DNA of 64,000 nucleotides, taken from NCBI RefSeq assembly GCF_014284235.1, contig NZ_JACOGD010000009.1:96078-160077 (forward strand). Direction: 5' to 3'. This stretch comes from Cognatundibacterium curvum. GTDB taxonomy: Bacteria > Pseudomonadota > Gammaproteobacteria > Burkholderiales > Burkholderiaceae_D. This document shows positions 1 to 9,020 of this stretch, one piece after another. The position numbers and the translations under genes were made by a program. The stretch's first letter is position 1; each line of letters opens with the position of its first letter. The notes below the pieces were generated by a model. The model was given only the letters and a program-made list of their open reading frames with translations. It searched no databases and was not told where the DNA came from.

Positions 1-791
1 TGTCTGACCTGAGCAAGCAGCGCCAGATTACGCGTGAAGTTTTCGCCCTGAAAACGCGGACTGTGGCGGCGGTAGTCATCTTCTGCAAACTGATCTGGGC
101 TGGTCAGGGCCCCGGTTAAAAAGCCTCTGCCCAGCGGGCTGTAAGGCACGAAGCCTATGCCCAGACGCTGGCAGACCGCGAGTACACCGGCTTCCGGGTC
201 TCGCGTCCACAGCGAATATTCGCTTTGCACTGCAGTCAGCGGGTGCACCGCATGGGCACGCTCTATGGTGGCGACTGAGGCTTCTGATAAGCCTAAGTAG
301 CGTACTTTGCCAGCCCGCACCAGATCCGACAGCGCGCCCATGGTTTCTTCGACAGGAATCTGGCGGTCTATCCGGTGCTGATAATACAGGTCGATATGAT
401 CAGTTTGTAAGCGGCGCAGACTGCCTTCTACCGACTGACGTATATACTCTGGACTGCCATTCACTCCGCGTGCATGTGGATGTGCCGGATCGCGCACGAT
501 GCCGAACTTAGTCGCCAGAAAGCACTGTGAACGCTTGCCCTGCATCGCGCGGCCTATCAGTTCTTCATTGGTATATGGCCCATACATATCGGCGGTGTCG
601 AACAGGTTGATGCCCAGTTCCAGTGCGCGGTGCAGGGTAGCGACCGATTCAGCATCGTCACGGCCTGCGTAAAAATCGCTCATGCCCATGCAGCCTAAGC
701 CGATGGCGGATACGCGCGGCCCGTTTTTTCCCAGCTCGCGCATGGGGATGGTGCTGAGTGAGGTAATCTCATTGTGAGTTCGTGTTTGCAT
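1..791 (-). CDS. aldo/keto reductase, C-terminus cut by window edge
   Basis: NADPH-dependent oxidoreductase of the aldo/keto reductase superfamily, cytosolic (YajO/tas-like group by family knowledge). The 263 visible codons run from ATG at 791 to the window edge, so the C-terminal part of the usual ~330 residues is missing. Visible family marks are a [11 protein letters not shown] segment near the N-terminus, the catalytic Asp/Tyr region ([11 protein letters not shown]), the catalytic Lys (ATKFG) and the His region (YYQHRID). The start lies one base beyond the stop of the MerR regulator gene, so both are probably one transcript. Substrate cannot be told; the MerR partner suggests induction by an aldehyde or electrophile. 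Confidence 0.9.
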   Translation of the reverse strand, partial: MQTRTHNEITSLSTIPMRELGKNGPRVSAIGLGCMGMSDFYAGRDDAESVATLHRALELGINLFDTADMYGPYTNEELIGRAMQGKRSQCFLATKFGIVRDPAHPHARGVNGSPEYIRQSVEGSLRRLQTDHIDLYYQHRIDRQIPVEETMGALSDLVRAGKVRYLGLSEASVATIERAHAVHPLTAVQSEYSLWTRDPEAGVLAVCQRLGIGFVPYSPLGRGFLTGALTSPDQFAEDDYRRHSPRFQGENFTRNLALLAQVR

Positions 792-792
792 C

Positions 793-1197
793 TCATGGCT
801 CCATGTGGTTGCTCTGGCCAGGATTGCTGACTTCCAGCTCCTCATACATCGCGATTTTGCGCTGCAGGACTTGCAGGTTGCTGTGCAATTCAGCCAGGTT
901 CTGTTCCACGCTCTGCGTATGCGCAATCAGCAAAGCTTTGCGTGCAGCCACACTCTGAACGGTATTTCCCTGTCGCCGCCATGCCGCATATTGCAGCATG
1001 TCGCGTACCGGCAAGCCAGTGCGCCGCAGCTTGAGCAGGAACGCTATCCACAGCAAATCTTCTTCGCGAAATAAGCGGTGGCTATTGTCGCGCCGGCTGA
1101 TAGGATCGAGCAAACCGATGCGCTCGTAATAGCGCAGGGTATGCACGCTGAGTCCGGTTGCCGCTGCGGCCTGTTGTATCGTCAGAGTCGTGGTCAT
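793..1197 (-). CDS. MerR family transcriptional regulator
   Basis: DNA-binding regulator of 134 residues. The N-terminus holds the MerR winged-helix signature ([25 protein letters not shown]), followed by a long dimerisation helix. There is no cysteine in the protein, so it is not a metal- or SoxR-like iron-sulfur sensor and may sense an organic ligand. I chose ATG 1197 because an upstream in-frame GTG at 1224 lies inside the operator dyad. The promoter -10 then sits six bases before ATG, so translation is probably leaderless. It is the first gene of a pair with the aldo/keto reductase and probably controls its own operon. Confidence 0.88.
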   Translation of the reverse strand: MTTTLTIQQAAAATGLSVHTLRYYERIGLLDPISRRDNSHRLFREEDLLWIAFLLKLRRTGLPVRDMLQYAAWRRQGNTVQSVAARKALLIAHTQSVEQNLAELHSNLQVLQRKIAMYEELEVSNPGQSNHMEP

Positions 1198-1203
1198 GGG
1201 TAT

Positions 1204-1234
1204 AGTCTGGAGCTTGGAGTGCACTCTAAGTCAA
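1204..1234 (-). promoter_or_regulatory. MerR-type promoter with 18-bp dyad
   Basis: Read on the minus strand: -35 TTGACT (1234-1229), a 19-bp spacer, then -10 CAGACT (1209-1204). The spacer is filled by a near-perfect dyad at 1213-1230 (plus strand CTTGGAGTGCACTCTAAG). An over-long 19-bp spacer with a central dyad is the hallmark of MerR-regulated promoters, which the activator untwists. The predicted transcription start coincides with the A of the regulator's ATG. Confidence 0.8.
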
Positions 1235-1773
1235 GCCGCATCATAAGCTGTTTGCGACAGACGTACTTACTATGGTTAGTCGAGCAGGTTCCCAACTTCG
1301 TATGTGTCATTTTCTATTTTTCTCTTTTTGCAATTTGATAAAGGAAAAAAGACTGCATGAAAATCACTATCATCGCAGGGTTATCAGCTAATTTTTCGAT
1401 TATGCTTAAAAAAATACTATTCAATTAAATCTCCAAAAAGTAAAAAAATAACTGCCCGAATTTCCTGATAGTTACATCATTTGATGGACTAAAAGCCTAT
1501 GAGCAGATGGGATGACGGCTTTCTTATCCAATTGTGCAACCGAAGGCCAATGAGCTAAAAACCAACAGTAATTCGTAAATCTCACAAAAAATATCGCCCG
1601 ACATTTCGGTCTGTAGCGGAATTCTGTCCAAGCCCTGCGAATTGCACTATAGTAAGAACAACTGCGTGCCGCGTAACAACGCCTGTCTGACGCGCATACT
1701 GCCTCTCTGCTGTACCCCTAAGCTGTGTCATGTCCGTCAACCTTGCCAACTCAGTCGCTGAAAGCCGGGAAAT
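1235..1773. other. intergenic region, no gene seen
   Basis: About 540 bases, AT-rich around 1300-1480 with several A and T runs. I see no convincing open frame, repeat or terminator. It separates the divergent MerR operon from the HPt/HD-GYP gene and must hold the latter's promoter, but I cannot assign clear -35/-10 boxes. Confidence 0.5.
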
Positions 1774-2883
1774 ATGAACACTACCGTACAGAATAATTTC
1801 TTCACCTGCCCTGAGTTCCTGAAAATGGAACGCACCATCATTGATGATTTTGTCGATTGCACGCGTGAATGTTGTATCGAAGTGGATTCCTGCGTTAAGG
1901 CCCTGAACCGTCATGGCGGGCCGGAATATATACACCGTATGTTCCGCTCCATGCACTCGCTCAAAGGCAATTGCCAGATGGTGGGACTGGCGCCATTCAA
2001 TGCCTTGATGCATAGGATAGAAGAAATTTTCTCTGTGCTGCGCGCACATCCTGAGCAGTATTTTCCTGAACTGGGTGAGTTTTTGCTGCTGGCGACCGAT
2101 GAAATTGAACAGCTGTTGACTGAGCTGATCAATGAAGGTGTCGGCGATGAACTGCGGCGCGCGCGGCTGGCTGCTGTATGTGAGGAACTACAAAAACGTT
2201 GCGCTTCGGGTCTGCGTGCTGAGTATTTCCGCGATGCGATTATTGCCTTGGGTGGCAGGGTATCTTCCAAATCTGAGGCAGCCAAAACTGAGCGTACAGT
2301 ACAGGCACTGCCTGCTGATCTGGTGCTGATGCAAAACTGGGCTTCTTACATCGATAATCTGAGCATTTTCCGTAAAAATCGCAGTACGCAGACGGTGCAA
2401 TTGGCAGAGGCACTGAATCAGGCGGTCGGTAACGTGGTCGACCCGGATCAGTTACAGGCAGCGGTACTAATGCATGACTTAGGGATGGCCTTTATTCCTC
2501 ACTCCATCTTTAACAAAGAAGGTCATCTGTCACGTGAGGAGCAGCGCATCATCCAGGAACATGTGCTGATCGGGTATCAGATGCTGCAGCGTTTTTCCGG
2601 TTGGGATGAAGCTGCAAAAATGGTGCTCGATCATCACGAATTTTACGATGGCAGCGGTTATCCGAATCGTTTGAGCGGAGAGCAAATCCATCCCGGCGGC
2701 CGCATGCTGGCGATTATCGATACCTTCTGTTCGATCACCACGGAACGTTCTGACCGTAGTTATAAAAAGAGTCTGCTCAGCGCCATCTCGGAAATCAATG
2801 CCAATATCGAAGTGCAGTTTGATCCCAGGCTGGTCAATGCCTTCAATGATGTGGTGCGTGGTTTGATGATGAAACAAAATTAG
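1774..2883 (+). CDS. HPt domain / HD-GYP phosphodiesterase fusion protein
   Basis: Signalling protein of 369 residues. Residues ~15-120 form a histidine phosphotransfer (HPt) domain with phospho-acceptor motif HSLKG (His61). Residues ~185-365 form an HD-GYP domain with HD at 234-235, HH at 287-288 and DGSGYP at 292-297, the signature of cyclic-di-GMP phosphodiesterases. There is no receiver domain. The first motif reads HDLGM where active enzymes usually have HDxGK, so the lysine is lost, but the metal-binding H/D residues and the GYP loop are kept. It is monocistronic; the RBS is weak (CCGGGAAAT before ATG). Probable role: phosphorelay-controlled c-di-GMP turnover; activity is inferred. Confidence 0.85.
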   Translation: MNTTVQNNFFTCPEFLKMERTIIDDFVDCTRECCIEVDSCVKALNRHGGPEYIHRMFRSMHSLKGNCQMVGLAPFNALMHRIEEIFSVLRAHPEQYFPELGEFLLLATDEIEQLLTELINEGVGDELRRARLAAVCEELQKRCASGLRAEYFRDAIIALGGRVSSKSEAAKTERTVQALPADLVLMQNWASYIDNLSIFRKNRSTQTVQLAEALNQAVGNVVDPDQLQAAVLMHDLGMAFIPHSIFNKEGHLSREEQRIIQEHVLIGYQMLQRFSGWDEAAKMVLDHHEFYDGSGYPNRLSGEQIHPGGRMLAIIDTFCSITTERSDRSYKKSLLSAISEINANIEVQFDPRLVNAFNDVVRGLMMKQN

Positions 2884-2884
2884 T

Positions 2885-2906
2885 CTCAGGGCTGAGCTGC
2901 CCTGAG
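2885..2906. terminator. candidate hairpin terminator between convergent genes
   Basis: Perfect 8-bp stem CTCAGGGC/GCCCTGAG with a 6-base loop, between the ends of the HD-GYP gene and the outer-membrane gene. The U-tract is poor on both sides (ATTTTG on the minus strand), so efficiency is uncertain. Confidence 0.45.
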
Positions 2907-2947
2907 TTCGCAATAACGACACTGAAGGCTTGCATCCAGGCCGCGCA

Positions 2948-4213
2948 TCAGAACGCCCAGTTAGCCGCGACATAGGCGCTGTGGCTGCCAGGCAGCTGGC
3001 GCACTACCGCCTGTTGCGGGCCATTCAGCAGACGCAGACCGGCCTGCCAGCGCCAGCGGTCACCCTGCCATTCCACACTGAAGCTGCTGATTCTGCCGCC
3101 ATCTTCCGGCATCCACAGTACATCGATGGCCGTCAGCCAGGCTTCTTGCTGATGGCTCCAGCGCGCAAACAGATTGTGGCGATGCAGATTGCTGGCAGCA
3201 GTGAATGCGGTATTCTGCCAGGCCAGATTCGTCGCCGCCGCCGTCTGCCATCCAGCTTGCCTCGCGATCACTTGCAAACGCTGGTTATGCTGTAACCACT
3301 GCTGCCAGTCCGACTGGCTGCGCGCACTGCCGTCATACCAGTATTCCAGAAAAAAACTATGCTGATCTTCGGTAGTCAGATTCGCCCCCAGCAGCAACTG
3401 ACTGACATGGTTTTGCATGCCCCATTGCCAGGGCGCGCTGCGTGCCAGTTCCTTGCCACCCACATACTGCAGCTGGTTGGCCTGTTGCTGGTAACGCAGC
3501 GAGCCATGTAATTCCATCGCATCGCTGGCGACCCAGGAAAAGGCCGCTCCCAGACTGGCCTGAGTCTGCTGACCATAGCGTGTAAAGCCATGCCAGTCCA
3601 CATTGCCGCTACGTTGATACCAGCGCGCCGCCAAAGCCTGCTCCTGATCACTCTCACTGTTGTTCTGGTGTGCCGGATGCACCCAGACCAGACTCAGTGC
3701 CTGCTCAGCCGTAAAATAATCCAGACTGGCCAGCGGTTTACCTACCGCGGTCTGGCTGATCAGGCTGCGCCGGGTTTCCTGCTGTATCACATCATTCGGA
3801 CGAAAACCATAACCCACATCCCAGGCAATGATTTTTTTACCTGCACTCAATTGCCATGCACCCAGATCCAGATTGCCATACAGCTCATTCAGCCAGGCGG
3901 TGCTATGGCTTGCGCCGCCATCGTTTTTTTCGGCACGGGTAGTCACAGTGCTGTGCAATTGACGGTATTGCGCCTTCAGTTCCAGCTCAGTTTGCAGGCT
4001 GCTTTGCACAGTGCTGATGAGGCCGGGTTGTAGCTGCTCTGCCTGTGCAGCCGGGCCGCCAGTATTGCGCTGGGCGGAACTGAGCAAGCTACGCCAGTTG
4101 CCGCTATAGCTGAAGTCGTTTTCTGCGGCCTGCGCATGTGGCATCAGCCAGCCTGATAACAGCAATGCGACTACCAGACCGGGGCCAGAGCTTGAGGGTT
4201 TGAGTGCAGACAT
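2948..4213 (-). CDS. predicted outer-membrane beta-barrel protein of a Lol-like ABC operon
   Basis: Protein of 421 residues with a signal peptide (hydrophobic VVALLLSGWLM, then AQA cleavage site), many alternating Trp/Tyr/aromatic strands and a terminal Phe (VAANWAF), all typical of outer-membrane barrels. I do not recognise a named family beyond that. ATG 4213 has a good RBS (GGAGTGAG), and the upstream carrier gene stops five bases before it, so it is the last gene of a five-gene operon. Inferred role: outer-membrane partner or acceptor for the ABC transporter and LolA-like carrier encoded upstream. Confidence 0.7.
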   Translation of the reverse strand: MSALKPSSSGPGLVVALLLSGWLMPHAQAAENDFSYSGNWRSLLSSAQRNTGGPAAQAEQLQPGLISTVQSSLQTELELKAQYRQLHSTVTTRAEKNDGGASHSTAWLNELYGNLDLGAWQLSAGKKIIAWDVGYGFRPNDVIQQETRRSLISQTAVGKPLASLDYFTAEQALSLVWVHPAHQNNSESDQEQALAARWYQRSGNVDWHGFTRYGQQTQASLGAAFSWVASDAMELHGSLRYQQQANQLQYVGGKELARSAPWQWGMQNHVSQLLLGANLTTEDQHSFFLEYWYDGSARSQSDWQQWLQHNQRLQVIARQAGWQTAAATNLAWQNTAFTAASNLHRHNLFARWSHQQEAWLTAIDVLWMPEDGGRISSFSVEWQGDRWRWQAGLRLLNGPQQAVVRQLPGSHSAYVAANWAF

Positions 4214-4218
4214 AAGGC

Positions 4219-4974
4219 TCACTCCAATACCGGATTTTTTGCCAGGAACATGGGATTCAGCCACGCTTCCGGTACCGTTTTCGACTGGCGGCTCAGATAG
4301 CGTATGCGTGTCTCTTTGTGGCTGCTGAGCTGATCGCTCAGGCGCATTTCCACCACCGCAGACGGAGCCTGCGTTTTATCCATCACAAATCTCGCTTGTT
4401 TCGCCAGTTTTTCAGACTGTACGTATAAGTCAGCTTTGAGTGGCTCGTAATATTTTTTACCTACCCACAGTTCTATATGCTGATAGGCCAGACTTTTGCG
4501 GCTCGCATCCAGCCGCAGATGCAGGCAGGGCTGACTGCCGCATATTTCTTCGCCTGTCAGTGTGGCTTGATAATCATCGGCCCAGTTCATGGTTGCGATA
4601 TCGCCGACCGAGGCATCACCGAGTAATTTCTGCATCGCCGTGATACGCATGGGGCGCTGACTGCCCGGCAGCAGCATCCAGAAATCATCGCCCGACATCA
4701 ACACCTTTTGCCCTTTTTCCGCCGGGCTTTGCATCAAGACCAGCGACTGGCGCTGGGCCTGGCTATAGACGCGGTATTTGCGTTCTTTTTCCAGCGTTCC
4801 ATCTCGGAGGTAGGTAGTGATTTCGGTTTCGACTTGCATATTGCCGCCACCGGTGCGCAGTTGATCGGTGGTTTTGATGATCTGGCTCACCTCAGTGGCC
4901 TGTGCGGCGCTCAGGCTGAACAGACAGCCCAGTGTCAGGAGGGCGATGCGGCCAGGATAGCGTAAGTTTTTCAT
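4219..4974 (-). CDS. LolA-like outer membrane lipoprotein-sorting protein
   Basis: Periplasmic carrier of 251 residues: signal peptide (IALLTLGCLFSLSAAQA), then a LolA/LolB-fold domain of the family annotated 'outer membrane lipoprotein-sorting protein' (marks: DDFWMLLPGSQRPMRI and AMQKLLGDASVGDIA). These proteins have a half-open beta-barrel that shields a lipid or lipoprotein. ATG 4974 is preferred over an in-frame ATG at 5007 because it begins the signal peptide. It lies between the permease and barrel genes, consistent with shuttling a hydrophobic cargo from the ABC transporter to the outer membrane. Confidence 0.82.
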   Translation of the reverse strand: MKNLRYPGRIALLTLGCLFSLSAAQATEVSQIIKTTDQLRTGGGNMQVETEITTYLRDGTLEKERKYRVYSQAQRQSLVLMQSPAEKGQKVLMSGDDFWMLLPGSQRPMRITAMQKLLGDASVGDIATMNWADDYQATLTGEEICGSQPCLHLRLDASRKSLAYQHIELWVGKKYYEPLKADLYVQSEKLAKQARFVMDKTQAPSAVVEMRLSDQLSSHKETRIRYLSRQSKTVPEAWLNPMFLAKNPVLE

Positions 4975-4987
4975 GATTTTTTCCAGT

Positions 4988-6217
4988 TCAGGTATGGGCC
5001 AGCGCATCCACCACAGGCTGGTTCAGGGTACGGCGTGCAATCAGTGCAGAGGACAGCATGGACAGTACAATCATGCCGCTGATGGTCAGCACATACATGT
5101 TCAGGTCCAGACTGATCAGCAAGGGATAACCGGTAGAGCGGCCAGGTGGCGGCGGCATTTGCACCGGGAACACGGTCAACAGCAAGGCTACAGCGACTGC
5201 GATGGCTGCGCCCAGTAAAGCACCACTGCCACCGAGGAACATGCCTTCATACGAAAAACTGCGTATCAGTTCGCCAGGCAGGGTGCCCATCGCACGCAGA
5301 CTACCGGTTTCGCGGGTTCTTTCTATGATGGCCATCGCCATCGCATTAGCCACCACAAACACCACGATCAGGCTGATGATGAAACCCAGCGCACCGAAAA
5401 TCCGGTTATACAATTCACGCACCGATTTATAGAAAAAAGCCTGATCTTCCCAGTTCTGTATGGTGAGGCCGCTTAATTGTTGCTGCAGTCTATGCTGCGC
5501 TTCCGGCGTCGCTTGCATGCTGCTCAGGAATACGCCCAGACTGCTGACTTTATCGGTATGCAGCAGGCTTTGTGCGGTGTGGATGCCGGTGTAAATCAGG
5601 CGTTTGTCGATGTCGGGTATGCCGGTAGTGACGACGCCACGCACATTCACATCCATGGCATTCAGCGCGCCTTCTGTGGTGCTGACCATCAATGTGAGAT
5701 TGCTGCCGGGTGTGGCTTTCAGACTGCGCGCCAGGGCTTCCCCGATGACGATGTCGGTACTGTCCGGGTCTTGCAGTATGCTGCCAGCTACCACTTTGAG
5801 GAAAGGGCCTTTGACGGCAAATTCTGCATCGGCATCGATGCCCACGCCCAGCATGATGGTGGACTTATCGCCATTGCTGATCAGTCCGCTGAATTCCACG
5901 CGTGGCAGCACATAACGCACGGCAGGGTCGCTCAGGATTTGCTTATCAAGTTGTGCCACATTATTGAGTCCATATTGCAGCGGTGTGTCTTCTTCTTTTT
6001 CAAAGTGCTCTGCCGTACCGACGATCAGATGCCCGCTGCTGCGTGCGGCGGACTGCGCCAGACCTTCGTAAGTCGAATAAGCGAAACCACCTGCGAGCAG
6101 CAATGCAGCCGACCCCAGTGCGGCGACACTGACCGTCACCAGTGAGCGGCGCCGGTTGCGCAAGGCATTGTGGAAGGCAAAGCGCAGCCAGGTGCTTTCT
6201 AAACCGAATCGTTTCAT
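4988..6217 (-). CDS. ABC transporter permease, FtsX/LolC/MacB type
   Basis: Inner-membrane protein of 409 residues. It has an N-terminal transmembrane helix (~residues 28-50), a large periplasmic MacB-type domain (~50-270), and three C-terminal helices with the FtsX signature (IIERTRETGSLRAMGTLPGELIRSFSYEGMFLG). This topology belongs to mechanotransmitting or lipoprotein-extracting ABC systems rather than importers. The start overlaps the ATPase stop by ATGA and has an RBS (GGGAGACTGCA). It should dimerise and pair with the ATPase. Confidence 0.9.
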   Translation of the reverse strand: MKRFGLESTWLRFAFHNALRNRRRSLVTVSVAALGSAALLLAGGFAYSTYEGLAQSAARSSGHLIVGTAEHFEKEEDTPLQYGLNNVAQLDKQILSDPAVRYVLPRVEFSGLISNGDKSTIMLGVGIDADAEFAVKGPFLKVVAGSILQDPDSTDIVIGEALARSLKATPGSNLTLMVSTTEGALNAMDVNVRGVVTTGIPDIDKRLIYTGIHTAQSLLHTDKVSSLGVFLSSMQATPEAQHRLQQQLSGLTIQNWEDQAFFYKSVRELYNRIFGALGFIISLIVVFVVANAMAMAIIERTRETGSLRAMGTLPGELIRSFSYEGMFLGGSGALLGAAIAVAVALLLTVFPVQMPPPPGRSTGYPLLISLDLNMYVLTISGMIVLSMLSSALIARRTLNQPVVDALAHT

Positions 6218-6885
6218 TGCAGTCTCCCATCCAGTAAATGCACTATGCGGTCGGCACGGCGGGTTAAGCGCTCATCATGACTGGCGATCACAAACGCCGC
6301 TCCTTCAGCCTGACCGCGTTCACGCATCAGGTCTAACACCTGATCTGCGGTGACCGAATCCAGACTCGCAGTTGGTTCATCGGCAATCACTAAAGCCGGA
6401 CGTTTGATGAGTGCACGTGCAATCGCTACCCGCTGACGCTGGCCGCCGGACAAGGCATCCGGCCGGTGCTGTGCATGTTCTTCCAGTCCTACCGCCTTGA
6501 GTTGCGCCGCCACCCTGACTTTGCGCTCGGCTTCTGGCACGCCATTTAAGAACAGCGGATAGTCGACGTTTTCTGCCACCGTCATGACCGGTACCAGATT
6601 GAAGCTCTGGAAGATAAAGCCTATGGTCTGACGTCTTTGCAGTGTCAGTTCGCGTTCAGAGAAGCTGGCGATATCGCTGCCCTGTATCACAACCTGACCC
6701 TGATCAGCCTGATCAATCAGGCCGCACAGATTCAGGATGGTGCTTTTGCCGCTGCCGGAAGGGCCAGTCAGGGCCAGCAATTCTCCGGCTTGCACTTGCA
6801 AATCCACGCCGCGCAGTGCACGCACCAGATGCTGACCCAGCTGATAGGATTTATGCACACCGTGCAATTCAATGACGGTTTTCAT
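6214..6885 (-). CDS. ABC transporter ATP-binding protein, LolD/MacB type
   Basis: ATPase of 223 residues with complete motifs: Walker A GPSGSGKST (41-49), Q-loop near FQSFN (~92), signature LSGGQ (145-149), Walker B LVIADEP (165-171) and H-loop SHDE. Size and the ASLD after Walker B match the LolD/MacB/FtsE branch. It overlaps the TPR gene upstream and the permease gene downstream by four bases each, so translation is coupled. It powers the FtsX-like permease. Confidence 0.95.
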   Translation of the reverse strand: MKTVIELHGVHKSYQLGQHLVRALRGVDLQVQAGELLALTGPSGSGKSTILNLCGLIDQADQGQVVIQGSDIASFSERELTLQRRQTIGFIFQSFNLVPVMTVAENVDYPLFLNGVPEAERKVRVAAQLKAVGLEEHAQHRPDALSGGQRQRVAIARALIKRPALVIADEPTASLDSVTADQVLDLMRERGQAEGAAFVIASHDERLTRRADRIVHLLDGRLQ

Positions 6886-7514
6886 GCGCTTAATCCTTGC
6901 AGAAATTGCTTCGCTTTTTCTGCTTGCGGTGCCTGAATACGTATCACTTCTTCCGCCAGTTTTTTGGCATCGGCATTACGTTTTTGTTGCTGCGCCAGAC
7001 GCGCAGCCCGCATCCAGACTTCACCCCGGAAGCCCAGGTCCGCAGTCGACAGCTGTGGATGGGCCAGTATGTCGTCCAGTAATTTCTGGCCACGTGGCTG
7101 GCGGTTCATAAATTCCGGCACCGCCAGAAACGTCGAGGCAGCGACAAATTTGACTTCCAGCAGTTGTAAGACATTGCCATGCATCTGCGCCGGTTCTTTG
7201 TCGGCCAACACCAGCGCCTTATCGATCATGGCCAGACCTTCTTCTGCATACGACATTTTTTTCCAAGGAAAGATGGTGGTGGTTGCCAGCTTGCCGGTTG
7301 CCGCACCGGTGTAGGCCATCAGCAAAGGCTGACCCGGTTCAGTTTTGAGCAAATCCTGAAAAGCTTTGGCAGCGCGCTCTTCATTGCCAGAGCTGGCGCG
7401 GAAGGCCTGAAACGCCGCCTGAAAGTCAGGCTCGGAATACGCATACGCTTGCGGCATAGACAAAGCGTAAGCACACACAGTGAATAACAGGGCAGTCGTC
7501 GATTTGCGGTACAT
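6882..7514 (-). CDS. periplasmic TPR-like protein heading the ABC operon
   Basis: Protein of 210 residues with a signal peptide (STTALLFTVCAYALSMPQAYA) and helical repeats rich in Ala/Leu/Lys resembling tetratricopeptide repeats (for example AAFQAFRASSGNEERAAKAF). ATG 7514 is chosen because it has a strong RBS (GGAGAACACC) and begins the signal peptide. It is the first gene of the ABC/LolA-like/barrel operon, overlapping the ATPase start. Function unknown; a scaffold or adaptor for the exporter is a guess. Confidence 0.7.
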   Translation of the reverse strand: MYRKSTTALLFTVCAYALSMPQAYAYSEPDFQAAFQAFRASSGNEERAAKAFQDLLKTEPGQPLLMAYTGAATGKLATTTIFPWKKMSYAEEGLAMIDKALVLADKEPAQMHGNVLQLLEVKFVAASTFLAVPEFMNRQPRGQKLLDDILAHPQLSTADLGFRGEVWMRAARLAQQQKRNADAKKLAEEVIRIQAPQAEKAKQFLQGLSA

Positions 7515-7856
7515 GGTGTTCTCCTTTGAAGATCGGTTTGGGACTGATCGCAGCTTAAGCAGGGCAGACCTGGCCGGCGACTGAAATGCGACATATGGCC
7601 GCATCCTGTCGTGAAAGGCTTTGCTGTCGGCGCGAAATGCAGGGCCGCATCTTGTGCAAAAACATAGGAGGAGTGAAGAAATATGTCTGTTTGATCATGC
7701 CAATCTGACCCGACTTGGGTAGACTGCTGGCTTTTAAGCAGCCTAATGCTATTCCCTCGCTATTCCCTCGCTATACCTGTCTGGTAAGTGGGGTAGCTAT
7801 CAACATCAGAGCTGAATAGCTACTGACGGCAGGTTTGCAAACAACAGGAGATAAAA
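7515..7856. other. divergent intergenic region with short direct repeat
   Basis: Holds the promoters of the leftward envelope operon and the rightward TMEM175-like gene. The only structure I see is a tandem duplication of TATTCCCTCGC around 7750-7772. No clear -35/-10 pair was recognised. Confidence 0.4.
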
Positions 7857-8444
7857 ATGGGTAAAACCCGCTTAGAAGCATTCAGCGATGGCGTGATCGC
7901 GATCTTGATCACGATTATGGTGCTGGAAATGAAGGTGCCGCATGGTACGGATTTATCGGCATTGTTACCGGTACTGCCGGTTTTCCTGAGTTATGTGCTG
8001 AGCTTTATTTATGTTGGCATTTACTGGAATAATCACCATCACATGATACATACCTGCAAAAAAGTCACAGGCGGCATACTGTGGGCTAATCTGCATTTGC
8101 TGTTCTGCTTATCGCTGATACCGTTTGCAACTGGCTGGATGGGCGAAAATCATTTCGCCGTGATGCCGGTTGCTTTGTACGGTGTGGTCTTACTATGGTC
8201 GGCCTTTGCTTTCTATATTCTGCAAACTCTGATCATCCGCAGCCAGGGTGAGCATTCCTTGTTGAAGCAGGCCGTGGGCAGCGACTGGAAAGGAAAAATG
8301 TCACCGGTGTTATATTTAATCGGGATCATTTTTGCATTCTGGATGCCACAGATTTCTATGTTCACGTATGTCCTGGTCGCCTTGATGTGGCTGGTGCCTG
8401 ACCGTCGTATAGAAAGAGCGATCTCTGGTACCCATGAAGGCTAA
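7857..8444 (+). CDS. TMEM175 family (DUF1211) potassium-channel-like membrane protein
   Basis: Integral membrane protein of 195 residues with about six hydrophobic helices. It begins with the diagnostic TM1 motif RLEAFSDGVIAILIT (FSD) of the DUF1211/TMEM175 family, whose bacterial members form tetrameric potassium-permeable channels. RBS AGGAGA lies upstream of ATG. It stands alone and converges with the next gene with only 12 bases between them. Ion selectivity cannot be judged from the sequence. Confidence 0.88.
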   Translation: MGKTRLEAFSDGVIAILITIMVLEMKVPHGTDLSALLPVLPVFLSYVLSFIYVGIYWNNHHHMIHTCKKVTGGILWANLHLLFCLSLIPFATGWMGENHFAVMPVALYGVVLLWSAFAFYILQTLIIRSQGEHSLLKQAVGSDWKGKMSPVLYLIGIIFAFWMPQISMFTYVLVALMWLVPDRRIERAISGTHEG

Positions 8445-8456
8445 GCCTGACGCTGT

Positions 8457-9008
8457 TTATTCGGCTATGGCTGGCGCTGTATTGCAGATGCTTGTACTGT
8501 GAGTCCCTCCATGCAGCGTCAGTCTTAGTTGCTGGCAGATTTGCTTGAGCGGCGCATAGTGCTGCCAGTCTTGCTGCGCGATATCGGTCCAGACCACAAT
8601 TTCCTGTTGGGTATTCCTGCTACGGATGTGATGGACAGTATGGTTCAGCCATTTGATGGTAGGCAGATCCAAGTCCCTTGCGATGCAAGGAAATACGATG
8701 CGGTCTGGTTGCCATTGTTTCAGAAATGCTTCTTTACATTGATGCTGCTGCAGATGCAGCAGCAAATCCTGATACGGCCCGGCAAGCTGATTGAGCTCGG
8801 TGGTGAGACTCCCGGCAGCAATCTGATAGGCCGGCGCGTTCAATTTCCACAGACGGATGTACCATCCATCACCGTTGTCTGCATGCAGCTGTTCAGCGGA
8901 CAAGACATTCCGGCCATGTAACGCGCGGAATTGCGCCAGCGTCTTTAATAACTGGCGTGAGAAGCAGAGATGGGTTGTTTGAGGTGGTGCAATGATCTGG
9001 GTATACAT
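8457..9008 (-). CDS. hypothetical protein, third gene of the DapA-like operon
   Basis: Protein of 183 residues, soluble, without a signal peptide or transmembrane helix; rich in Gln, His and Leu with several Cys and Trp. I do not recognise the family. ATG is preceded by AGGAAT at suitable spacing, and the gene begins 12 bases after the membrane-protein gene, so it is very probably expressed as part of that operon. Confidence 0.65.
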   Translation of the reverse strand: MYTQIIAPPQTTHLCFSRQLLKTLAQFRALHGRNVLSAEQLHADNGDGWYIRLWKLNAPAYQIAAGSLTTELNQLAGPYQDLLLHLQQHQCKEAFLKQWQPDRIVFPCIARDLDLPTIKWLNHTVHHIRSRNTQQEIVVWTDIAQQDWQHYAPLKQICQQLRLTLHGGTHSTSICNTAPAIAE

Positions 9009-9020
9009 GGCTGATTCCTG

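Noticed and set aside
1198..1224. Upstream GTG start for the MerR regulator
   Set aside because: The extra codons lie in the operator dyad and -10 region, which must precede the transcript.
1582..2049. 155-codon minus-strand frame overlapping the HPt/HD-GYP gene
   Set aside because: It is antisense to a clear HPt domain and shows no recognisable protein.
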